64,000 nt of DNA, from contig NZ_JAJDOP010000007.1 of assembly GCF_020595095.1 (NCBI RefSeq), positions 162,086 through 226,085 of the forward strand, written 5' to 3'. The position numbers and the translations under genes were made by a program. Below the pieces are notes generated by a model. That model had not been told where the DNA came from, did not search any database, and was given only the letters and a program-made list of their open reading frames with translations. Positions 54,549-63,728 of the stretch are shown here, one piece after another. Position 1 is the first letter of the stretch. Every line of letters begins with the position of its first letter. This DNA is from Microvirga rosea (GTDB lineage Bacteria > Pseudomonadota > Alphaproteobacteria > Rhizobiales > Beijerinckiaceae).

Positions 54549-55087
54549 GCGTCGTCCCTCTTCGGCAGCGTGTCGCGGGCCATGATGCGAGGAATGCGCC
54601 GGTCCCGAGCACAGACCCTGCTTGTGTCGCCGAAACTGCCGGGATGACGCATGGGAGACGTCGAGAAGAACTCTCTCATACCCGGTTCAACGAGCCCCGA
54701 TGAGACGGCAGGCCCGGCGTCTTTCGAGCAAGGGAACGGCCGGTTTTGAAAGCTGTTTGCGTCTTTCGCGCCATCGCCGGCCTTCCGAGAGCCATGGAAG
54801 GCAAGGCCATGCGTGTCTGCGAGACAGCAGGGCGCCAGGAAATGCAATAAAGTAGTCCGCAGTCGCCCAGCCCAGTTCTCCGCGCCATCTACTCTTCAAA
54901 TGCTCCCGAGATGACAGACCTCCAGGATACCTACGATTTCTGCGCAATTCCGACAAGTCGTGCGCAATTCCGATTTTCGTAGGGTGAGGCCCAGTGGCAA
55001 TGTTCAGGGGTCAACAGAGAACGCACCTCAAAATTCCTACAAACGAAGACTGCCAATAAAACTCAAGACAATTCGCTGGATACATCA
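54549..55087. other. Intergenic stretch of about 540 bases
   Basis: No gene is supported; small open frames on both strands have no family features. It contains the symmetric repeat element at 54930-54983 and becomes AT-richer toward the right. It probably carries the promoter of the AraC operon (leftward) and perhaps of the TPR-like gene (rightward). Confidence 0.6.
54930..54983. promoter_or_regulatory. Direct-repeat element enclosed by an inverted repeat
   Basis: Two exact copies of TGCGCAATTCCGA (54941-54953 and 54961-54973) are spaced by exactly 20 bp, two helical turns, so both face the same side of the DNA. They are bracketed by CCTACGA (54930-54936) and TCGTAGG (54977-54983), a perfect inverted repeat. 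This layout suits a dimeric AraC-type regulator bound in tandem, such as the neighbouring copies A and B. Confidence 0.55.
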
Positions 55088-55426
55088 ATGACCCATCAGT
55101 TCTGCAGCGTTGTCGTCCCTAATACTTTCTCAAGAGCAAAATATATTCGCTCTTCACAGCCGCTATCACCATTGATGAAGTCTTTTTGTAACGCTATGTA
55201 TCGTCAAGTTCGGATCCAGCTTCACTTAAAGCGTGGCCGAATTTTGTATCATTTGGGATTGCTTGACGCTGCGATTAACGATTTCCGCTGCGCCCTGCGT
55301 CTGAACTGGCGGCATGAGGAAGCCGCCTCATGGATCGACCGCATGGCGCAGGAAAAGAAGAACCGCCGTTTGGGAGACGCTGGCGATCAGAATGCCGCGG
55401 CCGATGTGACGACTTTCCTTTTTTAA
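55088..55426 (+). CDS. Small TPR-like hypothetical protein
   Basis: 112 residues from the first ATG, but internal ATGs at 55175 and 55196 leave the better-looking core. That core, RGRILYHLGLLDAAINDFRCALRLN (in parts), resembles one tetratricopeptide repeat. The 5' part is AT-rich and codon use differs from neighbours, which hints at a recently acquired or non-coding start region. No operon partner. Confidence in being expressed is moderate. Confidence 0.5.
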   Translation: MTHQFCSVVVPNTFSRAKYIRSSQPLSPLMKSFCNAMYRQVRIQLHLKRGRILYHLGLLDAAINDFRCALRLNWRHEEAASWIDRMAQEKKNRRLGDAGDQNAAADVTTFLF

Positions 55427-55453
55427 GGACCGCGTCCCCAAATCGTCACTCCA

Positions 55454-56197
55454 TCAGAGAGCGAAGCCACCATCCACGAGATGAATTTGGCCGGTCGTAT
55501 AACTGGCCTCGTCGGAGGCCAGATAAACGGCGAGACTGGCCACCTCCGCCGGAGTTCCGAGCCGCCCCATTGGCTGCCGGTCGACAAAGCCCTGCCGAAC
55601 CGTTTCAAGGCTTTGACCGGACGCCTCGGCCAAAGCCGCGATGCGCTCGTCGAGGGAGGGTGATTCGACCGTTCCGGGACAGATCGCGTTGGCGCGGATG
55701 CCCTTTCGGATGAAATCGGCCGCGACCGCTTTCGTCAGCCCGATCACCGCCGCTTTGGTCGCGCCGTAAACATAGCGATTGGGGATGCCCCTCACGGACG
55801 AAGCGCCGGACGCGATATTGACGATCGAACCTCTTCCCCTCTCGAGCATTCCCGGAAGCGCGGCTCGAATCGTGCGGTGCATCGATTTCACGTTCAGATC
55901 GAACGAGAAATCCCAGTCCCGCTCCGAGCAGTCCAAAGCACTCCCATGGTGCACGAAGCCTGCGGCATTCACCAGAATATCGAGCGGACCGGCCTCGGCC
56001 ACGAGGGCTTCGACATCGGATGTGGAAAGCACGTCGAGCTTTCGCGTCCGTGCCCCCTCCAAGGTTTCAAGCTTGAGCGGATCGAGATCCGTTGCCCAAA
56101 CGGACGCACCTTCGCGGAGGAATGCCTCCGCGATGGCGCGCCCGATCCCCTGCCCCGCTGCGGTGACGAGGGCGGTTTTTCCCTTGAGCCTGTCCAT
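55454..56197 (-). CDS. SDR family oxidoreductase (sugar-acid / DHRS6-like)
   Basis: 247 residues. The NAD-binding motif is TAAGQGIGRAIAEAF near the N terminus, NAAGFVHHGSALDC follows, and the catalytic YxxxK is in YVYGATKAAVIGLTKA, all typical of classical SDRs. The FVHHG and CPGTVESPS blocks resemble those in DHRS6 and 2-keto-3-deoxy-L-fuconate dehydrogenases. A role in oxidising a 2-keto-3-deoxy sugar acid fits the adjacent dehydratase gene, 26 bp upstream on the same strand. Confidence 0.9.
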   Translation of the reverse strand: MDRLKGKTALVTAAGQGIGRAIAEAFLREGASVWATDLDPLKLETLEGARTRKLDVLSTSDVEALVAEAGPLDILVNAAGFVHHGSALDCSERDWDFSFDLNVKSMHRTIRAALPGMLERGRGSIVNIASGASSVRGIPNRYVYGATKAAVIGLTKAVAADFIRKGIRANAICPGTVESPSLDERIAALAEASGQSLETVRQGFVDRQPMGRLGTPAEVASLAVYLASDEASYTTGQIHLVDGGFAL

Positions 56198-56223
56198 GGG
56201 CCGTCTTTCCGGCGTTGATGGCC

Positions 56224-58029
56224 TCAGTGGTTATCGCGCGGCGTGAACTTCTGCGCCACGCGCTGGAACTTCACGGCAGGCTTGAGGGTCATGCCTTCCG
56301 ACAGCTGGTCGACCATTGCCCGCTGGATCTCCTGCCAAGGCGTCTGGCTTTCCGGATAGGGATAACCGCCCTGCTCCTTGAGGTCCCGACGACGCTGCTG
56401 CAGCTCCTCGTCGGAGATGAGGATGTCGGCGCTGCGCTTGTTCAAATCGACCCGGATGCGGTCCCCCGTCCGGAGCAGAGCAAGCCCTCCCCCAACGGCA
56501 GCCTCCGGCGATGCATTGAGGATCGACGGCGTTCCGGATGTCCCCGATTGGCGCCCGTCACCGATACAGGGAAGGGACAGGACACCCTTTTTGATCAGCG
56601 CTCCCGGCGGCTGCATGTTCACCACCTCGGCTGCGCCCGGATAGCCGACCGGGCCGGCACCGCGCATGATCAGGATGGTGTGCTCGTCGATGTTGAGGGA
56701 GGGATCGTCGATCCGGTGGTGATAATCCTCCGGCCCGTCGAAGACGACCACGGGGCCTTCAAAGGCATTCGGATCCTGAGGATTGCTCAAGTACCGGTTC
56801 CGGAATTCCTCGCTGATCACGCTTGTCTTCATGATGGCGGAATCGAACAGGCTTCCCTTCAGATTGAGGAAGCCCGCCTTTTCCTTCAGCGGATTGTCGT
56901 AGCTGCGGATCACGTCGTGGTCCCAGGTGAACTTGCCGCGGCAGTTCTCGCCCATGGTGGCGCCCGTGCAGGTCAGGGCGTTCTCATGGATCTTGCCGGC
57001 ACCGATCAGCTCGGCCATCACGGCAGGCAGACCGCCGGCACGGAAATATTCTTCGCCGAGATATTCGCCGGCAGGCTGCACGTTCACGAGCAGCGGGATC
57101 TCGAAACCGACGCGCTCCCAATCGTCGCAATCGAGCGGAACGCCGATATGCTTGGCGAGCGCATTGAGGTGAATCGGGGCATTGGTGGAGCCGCCGATGG
57201 CCGCGTTGGCCACGATGGCGTTCTCGAAAGCCTCCCGGGTCAGAATGTCGGAGGGCTTGAGATCCTCCCACACCATCTCGACGATGCGCCTGCCCGTCTC
57301 GTAGGCCACCTGGCCACGCTCGCGGTAAGGCGCCGGAATGGCGGCAGATCCAGGCAGGGCCATGCCGAGCGCTTCGGCCAGGGCATTCATGGTCGACGCG
57401 GTGCCCATGGTGTTGCAGTGCCCGACCGACGGAGCGGAAGAGCCGACGATGTCCATGAACTGCTGATAATCGATGTCGCCGGCGGCGTGACGCTCACGCG
57501 CCTTCCAGATCACCGTTCCGGAACCGGTTCTCTCGCCATGGAACCAGCCGTTGAGCATGGGACCCACATTGAGGGAGATGGCCGGGATGTCCACCGTCGC
57601 CGCCGCCATCAGGCAGGCGGGCGTGGTCTTGTCGCAGCCGGTCAGCAGCACGACGCCGTCCAACGGATAGCCGAACAGCACCTCGACCAGCGACAGATAG
57701 GCAAGGTTGCGATCAAGGCAGGCTGTGGGACGCTTGCCGGTCTCCTGGATCGGATGGCAGGGGAACTCGAACGCCAGGCCTCCGGCCTCGGTGATGCCGT
57801 CGCGGACGCGTTTTGCCAGCTCGAGATGGTGACGGTTGCAGGGAGACAGATCGGATCCCGTCTGAGCGATGCCGATGATCGGCTTCTTGCCCTGCAATTC
57901 GTTCCGGGTCAGGCCGTAATTGAGGTACCGCTCCAGGTAGAGGGCGGTCATGCCGGGATTGTCCGGGTTGTCGAACCACAACCGGGAGCGAAGCTGATCA
58001 GGCGTCCGGCGTCTCGGCTTCTCGGCCAT
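56224..58029 (-). CDS. IlvD/Edd family sugar-acid dehydratase
   Basis: 601 residues from the ATG at 58029 (AAAGGA upstream); a longer frame is unsupported. Family marks are [60 protein letters not shown] (in part) and [15 protein letters not shown]. Cys residues in these blocks hold a Fe-S cluster. Its subgroup includes L-arabinonate, D-xylonate and D-fuconate dehydratases, which yield 2-keto-3-deoxy acids; the exact sugar acid is not fixed. It is followed by the SDR gene. Confidence 0.92.
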   Translation of the reverse strand: MAEKPRRRTPDQLRSRLWFDNPDNPGMTALYLERYLNYGLTRNELQGKKPIIGIAQTGSDLSPCNRHHLELAKRVRDGITEAGGLAFEFPCHPIQETGKRPTACLDRNLAYLSLVEVLFGYPLDGVVLLTGCDKTTPACLMAAATVDIPAISLNVGPMLNGWFHGERTGSGTVIWKARERHAAGDIDYQQFMDIVGSSAPSVGHCNTMGTASTMNALAEALGMALPGSAAIPAPYRERGQVAYETGRRIVEMVWEDLKPSDILTREAFENAIVANAAIGGSTNAPIHLNALAKHIGVPLDCDDWERVGFEIPLLVNVQPAGEYLGEEYFRAGGLPAVMAELIGAGKIHENALTCTGATMGENCRGKFTWDHDVIRSYDNPLKEKAGFLNLKGSLFDSAIMKTSVISEEFRNRYLSNPQDPNAFEGPVVVFDGPEDYHHRIDDPSLNIDEHTILIMRGAGPVGYPGAAEVVNMQPPGALIKKGVLSLPCIGDGRQSGTSGTPSILNASPEAAVGGGLALLRTGDRIRVDLNKRSADILISDEELQQRRRDLKEQGGYPYPESQTPWQEIQRAMVDQLSEGMTLKPAVKFQRVAQKFTPRDNH

Positions 58030-58186
58030 GAATGGATCCTTTCCACTGAACTCTGTGCGTGCCGCGATTTGATCTGGAGCCGCGACGGAAATCAACCATC
58101 CTCGGATCGTCGCAGGTATGCTTTTGGCCGGGACGCCTTCCTGCAAGCGAAGCCGGCTTCGTCAGCAATGGCGTCGATCGAACTTG

Positions 58187-58250
58187 CAAGGGACCAGGAA
58201 ACCAAGGGACCAGGAAATCAAGGGACCAGGAAATCAAGGGACCAGGAAAT
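58187..58250. repeat. Four tandem copies of a 16-bp repeat
   Basis: CAAGGGACCAGGAAA plus C or T is repeated four times without gap (58187-58202, 58203-58218, 58219-58234, 58235-58250). Period 16 is not a multiple of three, so it is not coding. It lies 158 bp upstream of the dehydratase start (divergent) and 64 bp before the next secreted-protein gene, in their shared promoter region. Confidence 0.95.
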
Positions 58251-58313
58251 TCCTCTTGCAACATCATACCAAAAATCGTTCTCATCGAGGTCCGAGAACA
58301 CCTGGATAGTCGA

Positions 58314-58913
58314 ATGGTTCACCGCTTTCTGCTTCTTGCTCTTGTCCTGGGCTCCGTTGCCCCGGCAACGGCCGACGAGTGCCTGACGGCCCAAACGGCC
58401 AGAACAGGCTTCGTGCTCGAGCGCCAAGGCACCCAGGCCGAAGTGCGGCCAAGCGCCGAGAACTTCGTGCATGTGGTCAATCTCTATCCGGGCGGGAAGA
58501 AGCAGGATGTGATCTATTATCGCGGGCTCTTCGAAATCAGCCGCTCCGACGAGAACGGGCGCCGTTTCAATGTGCCGCTCTCGGACCTGCGCTCGATCTT
58601 TCCGCTGGATCCGAAGGCCCGGCGCGCTTTCACCTATGCTCCGGCCGAGCCTAGCCGGGTCGGTGCTCCGATCTCCCTGGAAATGACCGTTGCCGGACAG
58701 GAAAAGCTGCAGCTTGGATCCTGCGGCTATGATGTCCTGATCATCCGGAACCGCCTCATGAACCCGGAGGGCCGGGTTCTCTCCGAGCACACCGACCTGT
58801 ACTCCTCCGAGCTCGGCTTCGTTCTCGGGAAACGCTACGACGACAAGGGCGGACGCCAGACCACCGTCCTTTATCAGCGCATCCGCCCGCTCGCGCGCAG
58901 CGCCCCTCTTTAG
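58314..58913 (+). CDS. Hypothetical exported protein
   Basis: 199 residues from the ATG at 58314, giving a clean signal peptide (MVHRFLLLALVLGSVAP, cleavage after ATADE). A longer open frame reads through the tandem repeat and is rejected as a start. Mature features are a VVNLYPGGKKQDVIYYRGLFEIS stretch and Cys residues (DECLTAQ, GSCGYDV) that may pair. Homologues with this pattern are known to me only as uncharacterised. It interrupts the sugar-acid gene cluster on the opposite strand. Confidence 0.75.
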   Translation: MVHRFLLLALVLGSVAPATADECLTAQTARTGFVLERQGTQAEVRPSAENFVHVVNLYPGGKKQDVIYYRGLFEISRSDENGRRFNVPLSDLRSIFPLDPKARRAFTYAPAEPSRVGAPISLEMTVAGQEKLQLGSCGYDVLIIRNRLMNPEGRVLSEHTDLYSSELGFVLGKRYDDKGGRQTTVLYQRIRPLARSAPL

Positions 58914-58929
58914 CCTCGAAGGCTCGTCC

Positions 58930-59718
58930 TCACCGGGCTGCCCCGATCGTCTCCTCGATTTGGCTCTTGAGCTTCGGATCGAGATCGAGAGCATCCGCAA
59001 GCTGCCGCAGAAACTCGTGCTCCTGAAGAGTGTCGGGATCGATGGCCAGCAAAGCCGCGGCGTACACCTGGGCAGCCAGCTCGGGGTCCTCGACGCCATC
59101 CGCCAGTTCATCGACGCTGACAGGCGTTTCCATCTCCCGATCGAGCCAACGGGTTGCCTCGGGGTCGATACCGGCCTGCGCCAATCCTCGTGTAATCCGC
59201 TCCCGCTCGATCTGGTCGATCTGCCCGTCGGCGGCGGCCGCAGCGACCATGGCCCGGAGGAACCGCATGGCGTCGTCTTCCGTCTGCGATACGGGATGGA
59301 AACGGGAGGTTTCGGGCACGTCCAAAGGACTGACCCCCGACGACATCTGCAAAGGGGAAGCCGTGACCGTATCCATGGCGGCGGTCTCAGACGCCCTGCC
59401 CTTTTGGCTCTGATATGCTTTGTAGGCGAGCCCGCCGATGACCGCGAGGCCCCCGAGCTTCGCAATGCCGCCCGCGATGCCGCCCTTCTTTCGTTTGCCG
59501 AACATGAGGCCGGCGAGTCCCAGCAAGGCAGCCTGCGCCAAGGCAGGATGCTTCGTGGCGAGCTCCTTGGCTTTATCCAGCACCGGAGGGAGCGACGTGG
59601 TGCCCGTCTGCGACCCTGATGATCCTGAGGCAGCACCCGATGCCCCAGGGGCCTGTCCCTGATCGGGCTTTGCCAAAGCTCCGACGACGGCATCCAGCAG
59701 CTTGCGGTAATCGACCAC
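58930..59718 (-). CDS. DUF533 / TerB-like membrane-associated protein
   Basis: 262 residues from a GTG at 59718 with GGGAGG upstream. The N-terminal region is Gln/Ser/Gly-rich, then a Gly/Lys stretch (FGKRKKGGIAGGIAKLGGLAVIGGLAYKAY) that resembles a membrane segment, and a C-terminal TerB-like helical domain (FLRAMVAAAAADGQIDQIERERI). This is the DUF533/YebE arrangement. Function unknown. It separates the Eda-type aldolase from the dehydratase. Confidence 0.88.
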   Translation of the reverse strand: MVDYRKLLDAVVGALAKPDQGQAPGASGAASGSSGSQTGTTSLPPVLDKAKELATKHPALAQAALLGLAGLMFGKRKKGGIAGGIAKLGGLAVIGGLAYKAYQSQKGRASETAAMDTVTASPLQMSSGVSPLDVPETSRFHPVSQTEDDAMRFLRAMVAAAAADGQIDQIERERITRGLAQAGIDPEATRWLDREMETPVSVDELADGVEDPELAAQVYAAALLAIDPDTLQEHEFLRQLADALDLDPKLKSQIEETIGAAR

Positions 59719-59776
59719 GAGGGCCTCCCTTCGTTATGTTCCAGTCACGGACACAACGAGGGCGGCCTCGAATGGT

Positions 59777-60421
59777 TCAGGTTGTCCGGCGAAGAGCGGC
59801 CGCCGCGGCCGCCAGTTGGCCGATGCGCTTGAAATCGCCTTTGCGGAGGACATCCGCAGGCGTGACCCAGGTTCCTCCGACGCAAGGAACATTGCCAAGG
59901 CCCAGATAGGTGGGTGCACTGGCGAGGTCGATGCCCCCCGTGGGGCAGAAGGACAACTTCGGGAGCGGCCCCTGAACGGCTTTCAGCCACGCCGCGCCGC
60001 CGGATGCCGCAGCAGGAAAAAACTTGAGAAATTCGAAGCCGAGACCGGCAAGGGCCATCGCTTCCGACACTGTCGCGCAGCCTGGCATGACCGGAATGGA
60101 CGCGTCCGCAAGATGCTCCGCCAGCTTCGGCGGCGTCCCCGGCGTGACGATGAGCTTGGCCCCGGCATCGATCACCTCGTTGACCTGGCTCGCGGTGAGA
60201 ACCGTGCCTGCGGCGACAACGGCTTCCGGGACCGCTTTCGCGATGGCCGCAATCGCATCGAGCGCCTCCGGCGTTCGCAAGGTCACTTCCACAACGGGCA
60301 ACCCGGCCTGCACCAGGGTTTGAGCAAGGTCGATGCTCATGCGTGCATCGTCGATCGTCACGACCGGGATCACCGGCGCGAGGCGCGTGTAAGCTCGAAG
60401 ACTCTCGGTTTTCGACGTCAT
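59777..60421 (-). CDS. eda: 2-dehydro-3-deoxy-phosphogluconate/4-hydroxy-2-oxoglutarate aldolase
   Basis: 214 residues of the KDPG/KHG aldolase family. Family marks are RLAPVIPVVTIDD at the N terminus, EVTLRTPEALDAI, AGTVLTASQVNEVIDAGAKLIVTPGTP (in part, the Schiff-base Lys in AKLIV) and KFFPAAASGGAAWLKAV. It splits 2-keto-3-deoxy-6-phosphogluconate to pyruvate and glyceraldehyde 3-phosphate. Near the dehydratase, SDR and TRAP genes it suggests a sugar-acid pathway. Substrate preference (phosphorylated or not) cannot be read from sequence alone. Confidence 0.92.
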   Translation of the reverse strand: MTSKTESLRAYTRLAPVIPVVTIDDARMSIDLAQTLVQAGLPVVEVTLRTPEALDAIAAIAKAVPEAVVAAGTVLTASQVNEVIDAGAKLIVTPGTPPKLAEHLADASIPVMPGCATVSEAMALAGLGFEFLKFFPAAASGGAAWLKAVQGPLPKLSFCPTGGIDLASAPTYLGLGNVPCVGGTWVTPADVLRKGDFKRIGQLAAAAAALRRTT

Positions 60422-60486
60422 GGCATGGTCCTAACGCAGAAGGTCGGCGGGTGGAAAAGGGCCTTGGGAGGGCACCCTTTGCACCG

Positions 60487-62688
60487 TTAGGCGGGCAACG
60501 GAGGCCGATGCGGGCGAGCCCGCATCAGCTGGACGATGATCACCGGGCACGCAAGCGCCAAACCAACCAACGTCATGGTCACGTCGGGCGCGATGATCGG
60601 CAGGGCGGCAATTCCCGCGAGCCACCGCTCCCACGCTCGCATCGGCCCGAGGGCATAACCCGTGAACGCCGCGGACAGGAGGACGATCCCGAACATGCAG
60701 CCTGCGGTGACGAAGAGGAAGCTGGGCCATGTAAATTCAGGCGTCACGATCAGCATGGCAGGGCCATAGACGAAGACGAACGGCACGAGCGCCTTGCCGA
60801 GTCCAAGCCGGAACGCGGTGTTTCCGGTCTTGAACGGATCGGCGCCCGCCATGCTCGCACCCGCATAGGCGGCGAGCGCAACAGGTGGCGTGATGTCGGC
60901 GAGGACTCCGTAATAGAACACAAAGAAATGCGCCACGATGGGCTGCACTCCAAGAAGCCCGAGGGCCGGGGCCGCCACGGTCACCATGATGATGTAGTTC
61001 GCCGTCGTCGGAACGCCGCATCCGAGCAGGATGCAGACGAGGGCCGTCATCACGAGTGTGAAGAACAGGGTCATGCCCTTCAGGTCGAAGAACGCGGCCG
61101 GGACATAGTCTCCCAAGCCCTGCGCCAGTTGCGCCGCGAAGGACGTGACGATGAAGGAGATCTTGAAGCCGACCCCCGTCAGGGTCACGACACCGACGAT
61201 GATCCCGACCGTGGCAGCCGCGGCGCCCACGCCGATGGCATATTTTGCGCCCACGACGAAGGCATCGATGAGATCGATGATCTTGGCCTTGCCGGTGTCG
61301 CTTTGGAGCCAGGTCCAGACCATCAAACCGACGAGGATGGCGAAGATGGGAACCACGAAGGCGAGCTGCGTTAGCACGCCACCGGCGATCGCCCCGACGA
61401 TCGCCGCCAGGAAGGCGAGCGTGATCACCGGAATGCGCACCGTGCCGATGAGGATACAGGCGGTGATGCCCCAGAAGGCCGCAAGATACGGCGTGAACCC
61501 GGTGAAAAGGACGACGAGGAGAACGGCGAGCGGCATAACCGACTGCCATCCTTCCCGCAGCACCCGTGCCGGGCTCGGCAGCTCCTCCGGGTTCATGCCC
61601 CGCATGCCGGAGCGGCGGGCCTCGAAGTGAACCTGCATGAAGACACCGAAGAAGTGCATCAGTGCCGGGACGATCGCCGCCAGGATCACGGTCTGATAGG
61701 AAACGTTGAGAAACTCGACCATCAGGAAGGCCGCTGCCCCCATGATCGGCGGCGTGATCTGTCCACCCGTCGAAGCGGTCGATTCGACGGCAGCCGCGAA
61801 GTGGCGCGGATAGCCCAGGCGGATCATGGCGGGAATGGTCAGAGAGCCGACCGTAACCGTATTGGCGATGGACGAACCCGAGATCATGCCGAACAGGGCC
61901 GAGCCGAAGATCGACACCTTGGCCGGCCCTCCCGCATAGCGGCCCGCCAAGCAGGATGCCAGATCGATGAACAGCTTGCCGAGCCCGACACGGGTCGCCA
62001 GAACGCCGAACAGCACATAATGAAAGACGTATGTGGCAACCACCCCGAGGGCGATGCCGTAGATGCCCTGGCTCGTCAGATAGAGATGGTTGACGATGTT
62101 CGGCCAGGACGCTCCCGGATGCTGGAGGATTCCGGGCATCGATGGCCCGAAATATGCATAGAGCATCAGCAGAATTGCGATGAAGGGAAGCGGCCAGCCG
62201 ACCGAGCGCCGGACCGCCTCGAGAAGGACGAGGATCAGGGCGGTGCCCATGATCACGTCCATGGTCGTGGGATTGCCGACCCGGAACGCAAGTTCGCTGA
62301 AGATCCAGGGAACGTAGAGGCTCGTCACGGCAGCGACGGCGGCGAGTGTCCAATCGAGAAGGGAAATTCCTCCCGGACGCCACCATTCGGACGGCGCCAG
62401 CTTGTCCTGATCCGACTTGCGTGCGGCGAAAACGAGATAGATCAGGCCCAGGACGAAGGCCATGTGGATGCCGCGATGGGTGGTCTCGCGCAGCAGACCG
62501 AAGCCGGCCGTATAGTAGTGGAACATGGAGAGCGCGAAGAGGAGCCCCGCCACGATCCATGCGGTGCCGGGCCGAAGAGGCCTGAAGCGCATCTCGGGAT
62601 CGAATTTCTCTTCAAGGCTGCGATCTTCGACGATCACGGAGGCGTCTGCATGGGACATGGGGATAGGCTCGCTTCGAACGCTCGACAT
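60487..62688 (-). CDS. TRAP transporter fused permease (TAXI type), system 2
   Basis: 733 residues from the ATG at 62688, with GAGGGG upstream; the longer frame to 62730 reads through the intercistronic hairpin. About 18 hydrophobic segments and the blocks SGSSIANTVTVGSLTIPAMIRLG, ESTASTGGQITPPIMGAAAFLMVE and ITPPVALAAYAGASMAGADP match fused TAXI TRAP permeases. It would bring in a substrate, plausibly a sugar acid given the adjacent aldolase and dehydratase. No DUF1850 gene accompanies it, unlike system 1. Confidence 0.93.
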   Translation of the reverse strand: MSSVRSEPIPMSHADASVIVEDRSLEEKFDPEMRFRPLRPGTAWIVAGLLFALSMFHYYTAGFGLLRETTHRGIHMAFVLGLIYLVFAARKSDQDKLAPSEWWRPGGISLLDWTLAAVAAVTSLYVPWIFSELAFRVGNPTTMDVIMGTALILVLLEAVRRSVGWPLPFIAILLMLYAYFGPSMPGILQHPGASWPNIVNHLYLTSQGIYGIALGVVATYVFHYVLFGVLATRVGLGKLFIDLASCLAGRYAGGPAKVSIFGSALFGMISGSSIANTVTVGSLTIPAMIRLGYPRHFAAAVESTASTGGQITPPIMGAAAFLMVEFLNVSYQTVILAAIVPALMHFFGVFMQVHFEARRSGMRGMNPEELPSPARVLREGWQSVMPLAVLLVVLFTGFTPYLAAFWGITACILIGTVRIPVITLAFLAAIVGAIAGGVLTQLAFVVPIFAILVGLMVWTWLQSDTGKAKIIDLIDAFVVGAKYAIGVGAAAATVGIIVGVVTLTGVGFKISFIVTSFAAQLAQGLGDYVPAAFFDLKGMTLFFTLVMTALVCILLGCGVPTTANYIIMVTVAAPALGLLGVQPIVAHFFVFYYGVLADITPPVALAAYAGASMAGADPFKTGNTAFRLGLGKALVPFVFVYGPAMLIVTPEFTWPSFLFVTAGCMFGIVLLSAAFTGYALGPMRAWERWLAGIAALPIIAPDVTMTLVGLALACPVIIVQLMRARPHRPPLPA

Positions 62689-62693
62689 GAAAC

Positions 62694-62723
62694 TGCCCCT
62701 CACGACAGAGGCCGTAAGGGGCA
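62694..62723 (-). terminator. Intercistronic hairpin between TAXI binding protein and permease, system 2
   Basis: TGCCCCT (62694-62700) pairs with AGGGGCA (62717-62723) around a 16-nt loop, just after the binding-protein stop region and just before the permease start. It is weaker than the system 1 hairpin but sits at the same place, consistent with attenuation. Confidence 0.45.
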
Positions 62724-62744
62724 TTTCCATAGGATGGTTAGGCT

Positions 62745-63728
62745 TTAGGCCTTCAGGAGGCCTGCTTCCTTATAGAACTTGGCGGCACCCGGATGGACCG
62801 GAATGCCGGCACCGGTCAGAGCGGTCTCCTTGCGGATGAACTTGCCCTTGGCGTGCCCCGCATCGAGCGCGGCGCGCGTCTTGTCGCTCCAGAGATTCTT
62901 GACCACCTCGTATACGACATTCTCGGGCACCTTCGCAGAGGTGATCCAATGGGCGCCGACCGCAAGAGTTTTGACGGCTCCGACATCCTTGTAGGTATTT
63001 GCCGGAATCTCGTCTGTGGAGAAGAAGTTGTACTGCTTCATCAGCGCATCGGCCTCGGGGCCGGCAAGAGGAACGATGTCGATGCCGCCACCCGTCGCGG
63101 CGAGTTCGGTAATGGCGCTCGTCGGATAACCGCCGACGAAGAAGAAGGCGTCCATGCCGCCGTCGCGCATCTTTTCCGCCGCCTGGTTCGGCTTCAGGAA
63201 GTCGGCCTTGACGTCGCCCTCTTTGATTCCCCAAGCATTCAGGATGATCCGGGCGTCGACGAGCGTGCCCGAGCCCGGCTCGTCGAGGGAAACGCGCTTG
63301 CCTTTCAGGTCGGCGACGGACTTGATGTTGGCAGCCTTCGCGGCCACGAGGTGGATGCTCTCGGGATAGAGATTGGCGAGCAGGCGAAGATCCTCGAGCT
63401 TGCTCTTTCCCTCGAAAAGACCGGTGCCGGTATAAGCCCAATAGGCGACGTCGGCTTGGCTGAAGCCGGACTCGAGCGCCCCCGAGGCGATCGAGTTGAT
63501 GTTCGCGACGGAGCCGTTGGAAGCCTGAGCGGTCAGGATCAGCTGCGGCGGGCTGGAGATGGCGTTGGCGAGGAGTCCGCCGACAGGATAATACGTGCCT
63601 GCCGTTCCGCCCGTGCCGATACGGAAAAACGCCGGCGCTTGCGCCAAGGCATTACGGCCGAGGGCCGCAGCGGCGCCGAGGCCGAGGCCGAGCTTCGCCA
63701 AGTGACGGCGCGTCAAGGATGTAGGCAT
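62745..63728 (-). CDS. TAXI family TRAP substrate-binding protein, system 2
   Basis: 327 residues from the ATG at 63728 (GGAG upstream). A twin-Arg signal peptide (LTRRHLAKLGLGLGAAAALG, cleavage after ALAQ) suggests Tat export. TAXI marks are FRIGTGGTAGTYYPVGGLLANAIS and ASNGSVANINSIASGALESGF. It binds a substrate in the periplasm for the fused permease. Being next to the sugar-acid genes, a hexonate or uronate is plausible; not shown by the sequence. Confidence 0.93.
   Translation of the reverse strand: MPTSLTRRHLAKLGLGLGAAAALGRNALAQAPAFFRIGTGGTAGTYYPVGGLLANAISSPPQLILTAQASNGSVANINSIASGALESGFSQADVAYWAYTGTGLFEGKSKLEDLRLLANLYPESIHLVAAKAANIKSVADLKGKRVSLDEPGSGTLVDARIILNAWGIKEGDVKADFLKPNQAAEKMRDGGMDAFFFVGGYPTSAITELAATGGGIDIVPLAGPEADALMKQYNFFSTDEIPANTYKDVGAVKTLAVGAHWITSAKVPENVVYEVVKNLWSDKTRAALDAGHAKGKFIRKETALTGAGIPVHPGAAKFYKEAGLLKA

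Noticed and set aside
58187..58250. CRISPR array
   Set aside because: The repeats are contiguous 16-mers with no spacers and there are no cas genes; it is a simple tandem repeat.
58059..58313. N-terminal extension of the exported protein reading through the tandem repeat
   Set aside because: It would give a hydrophilic repeat-derived N terminus and hide the clear signal peptide that starts at 58314.
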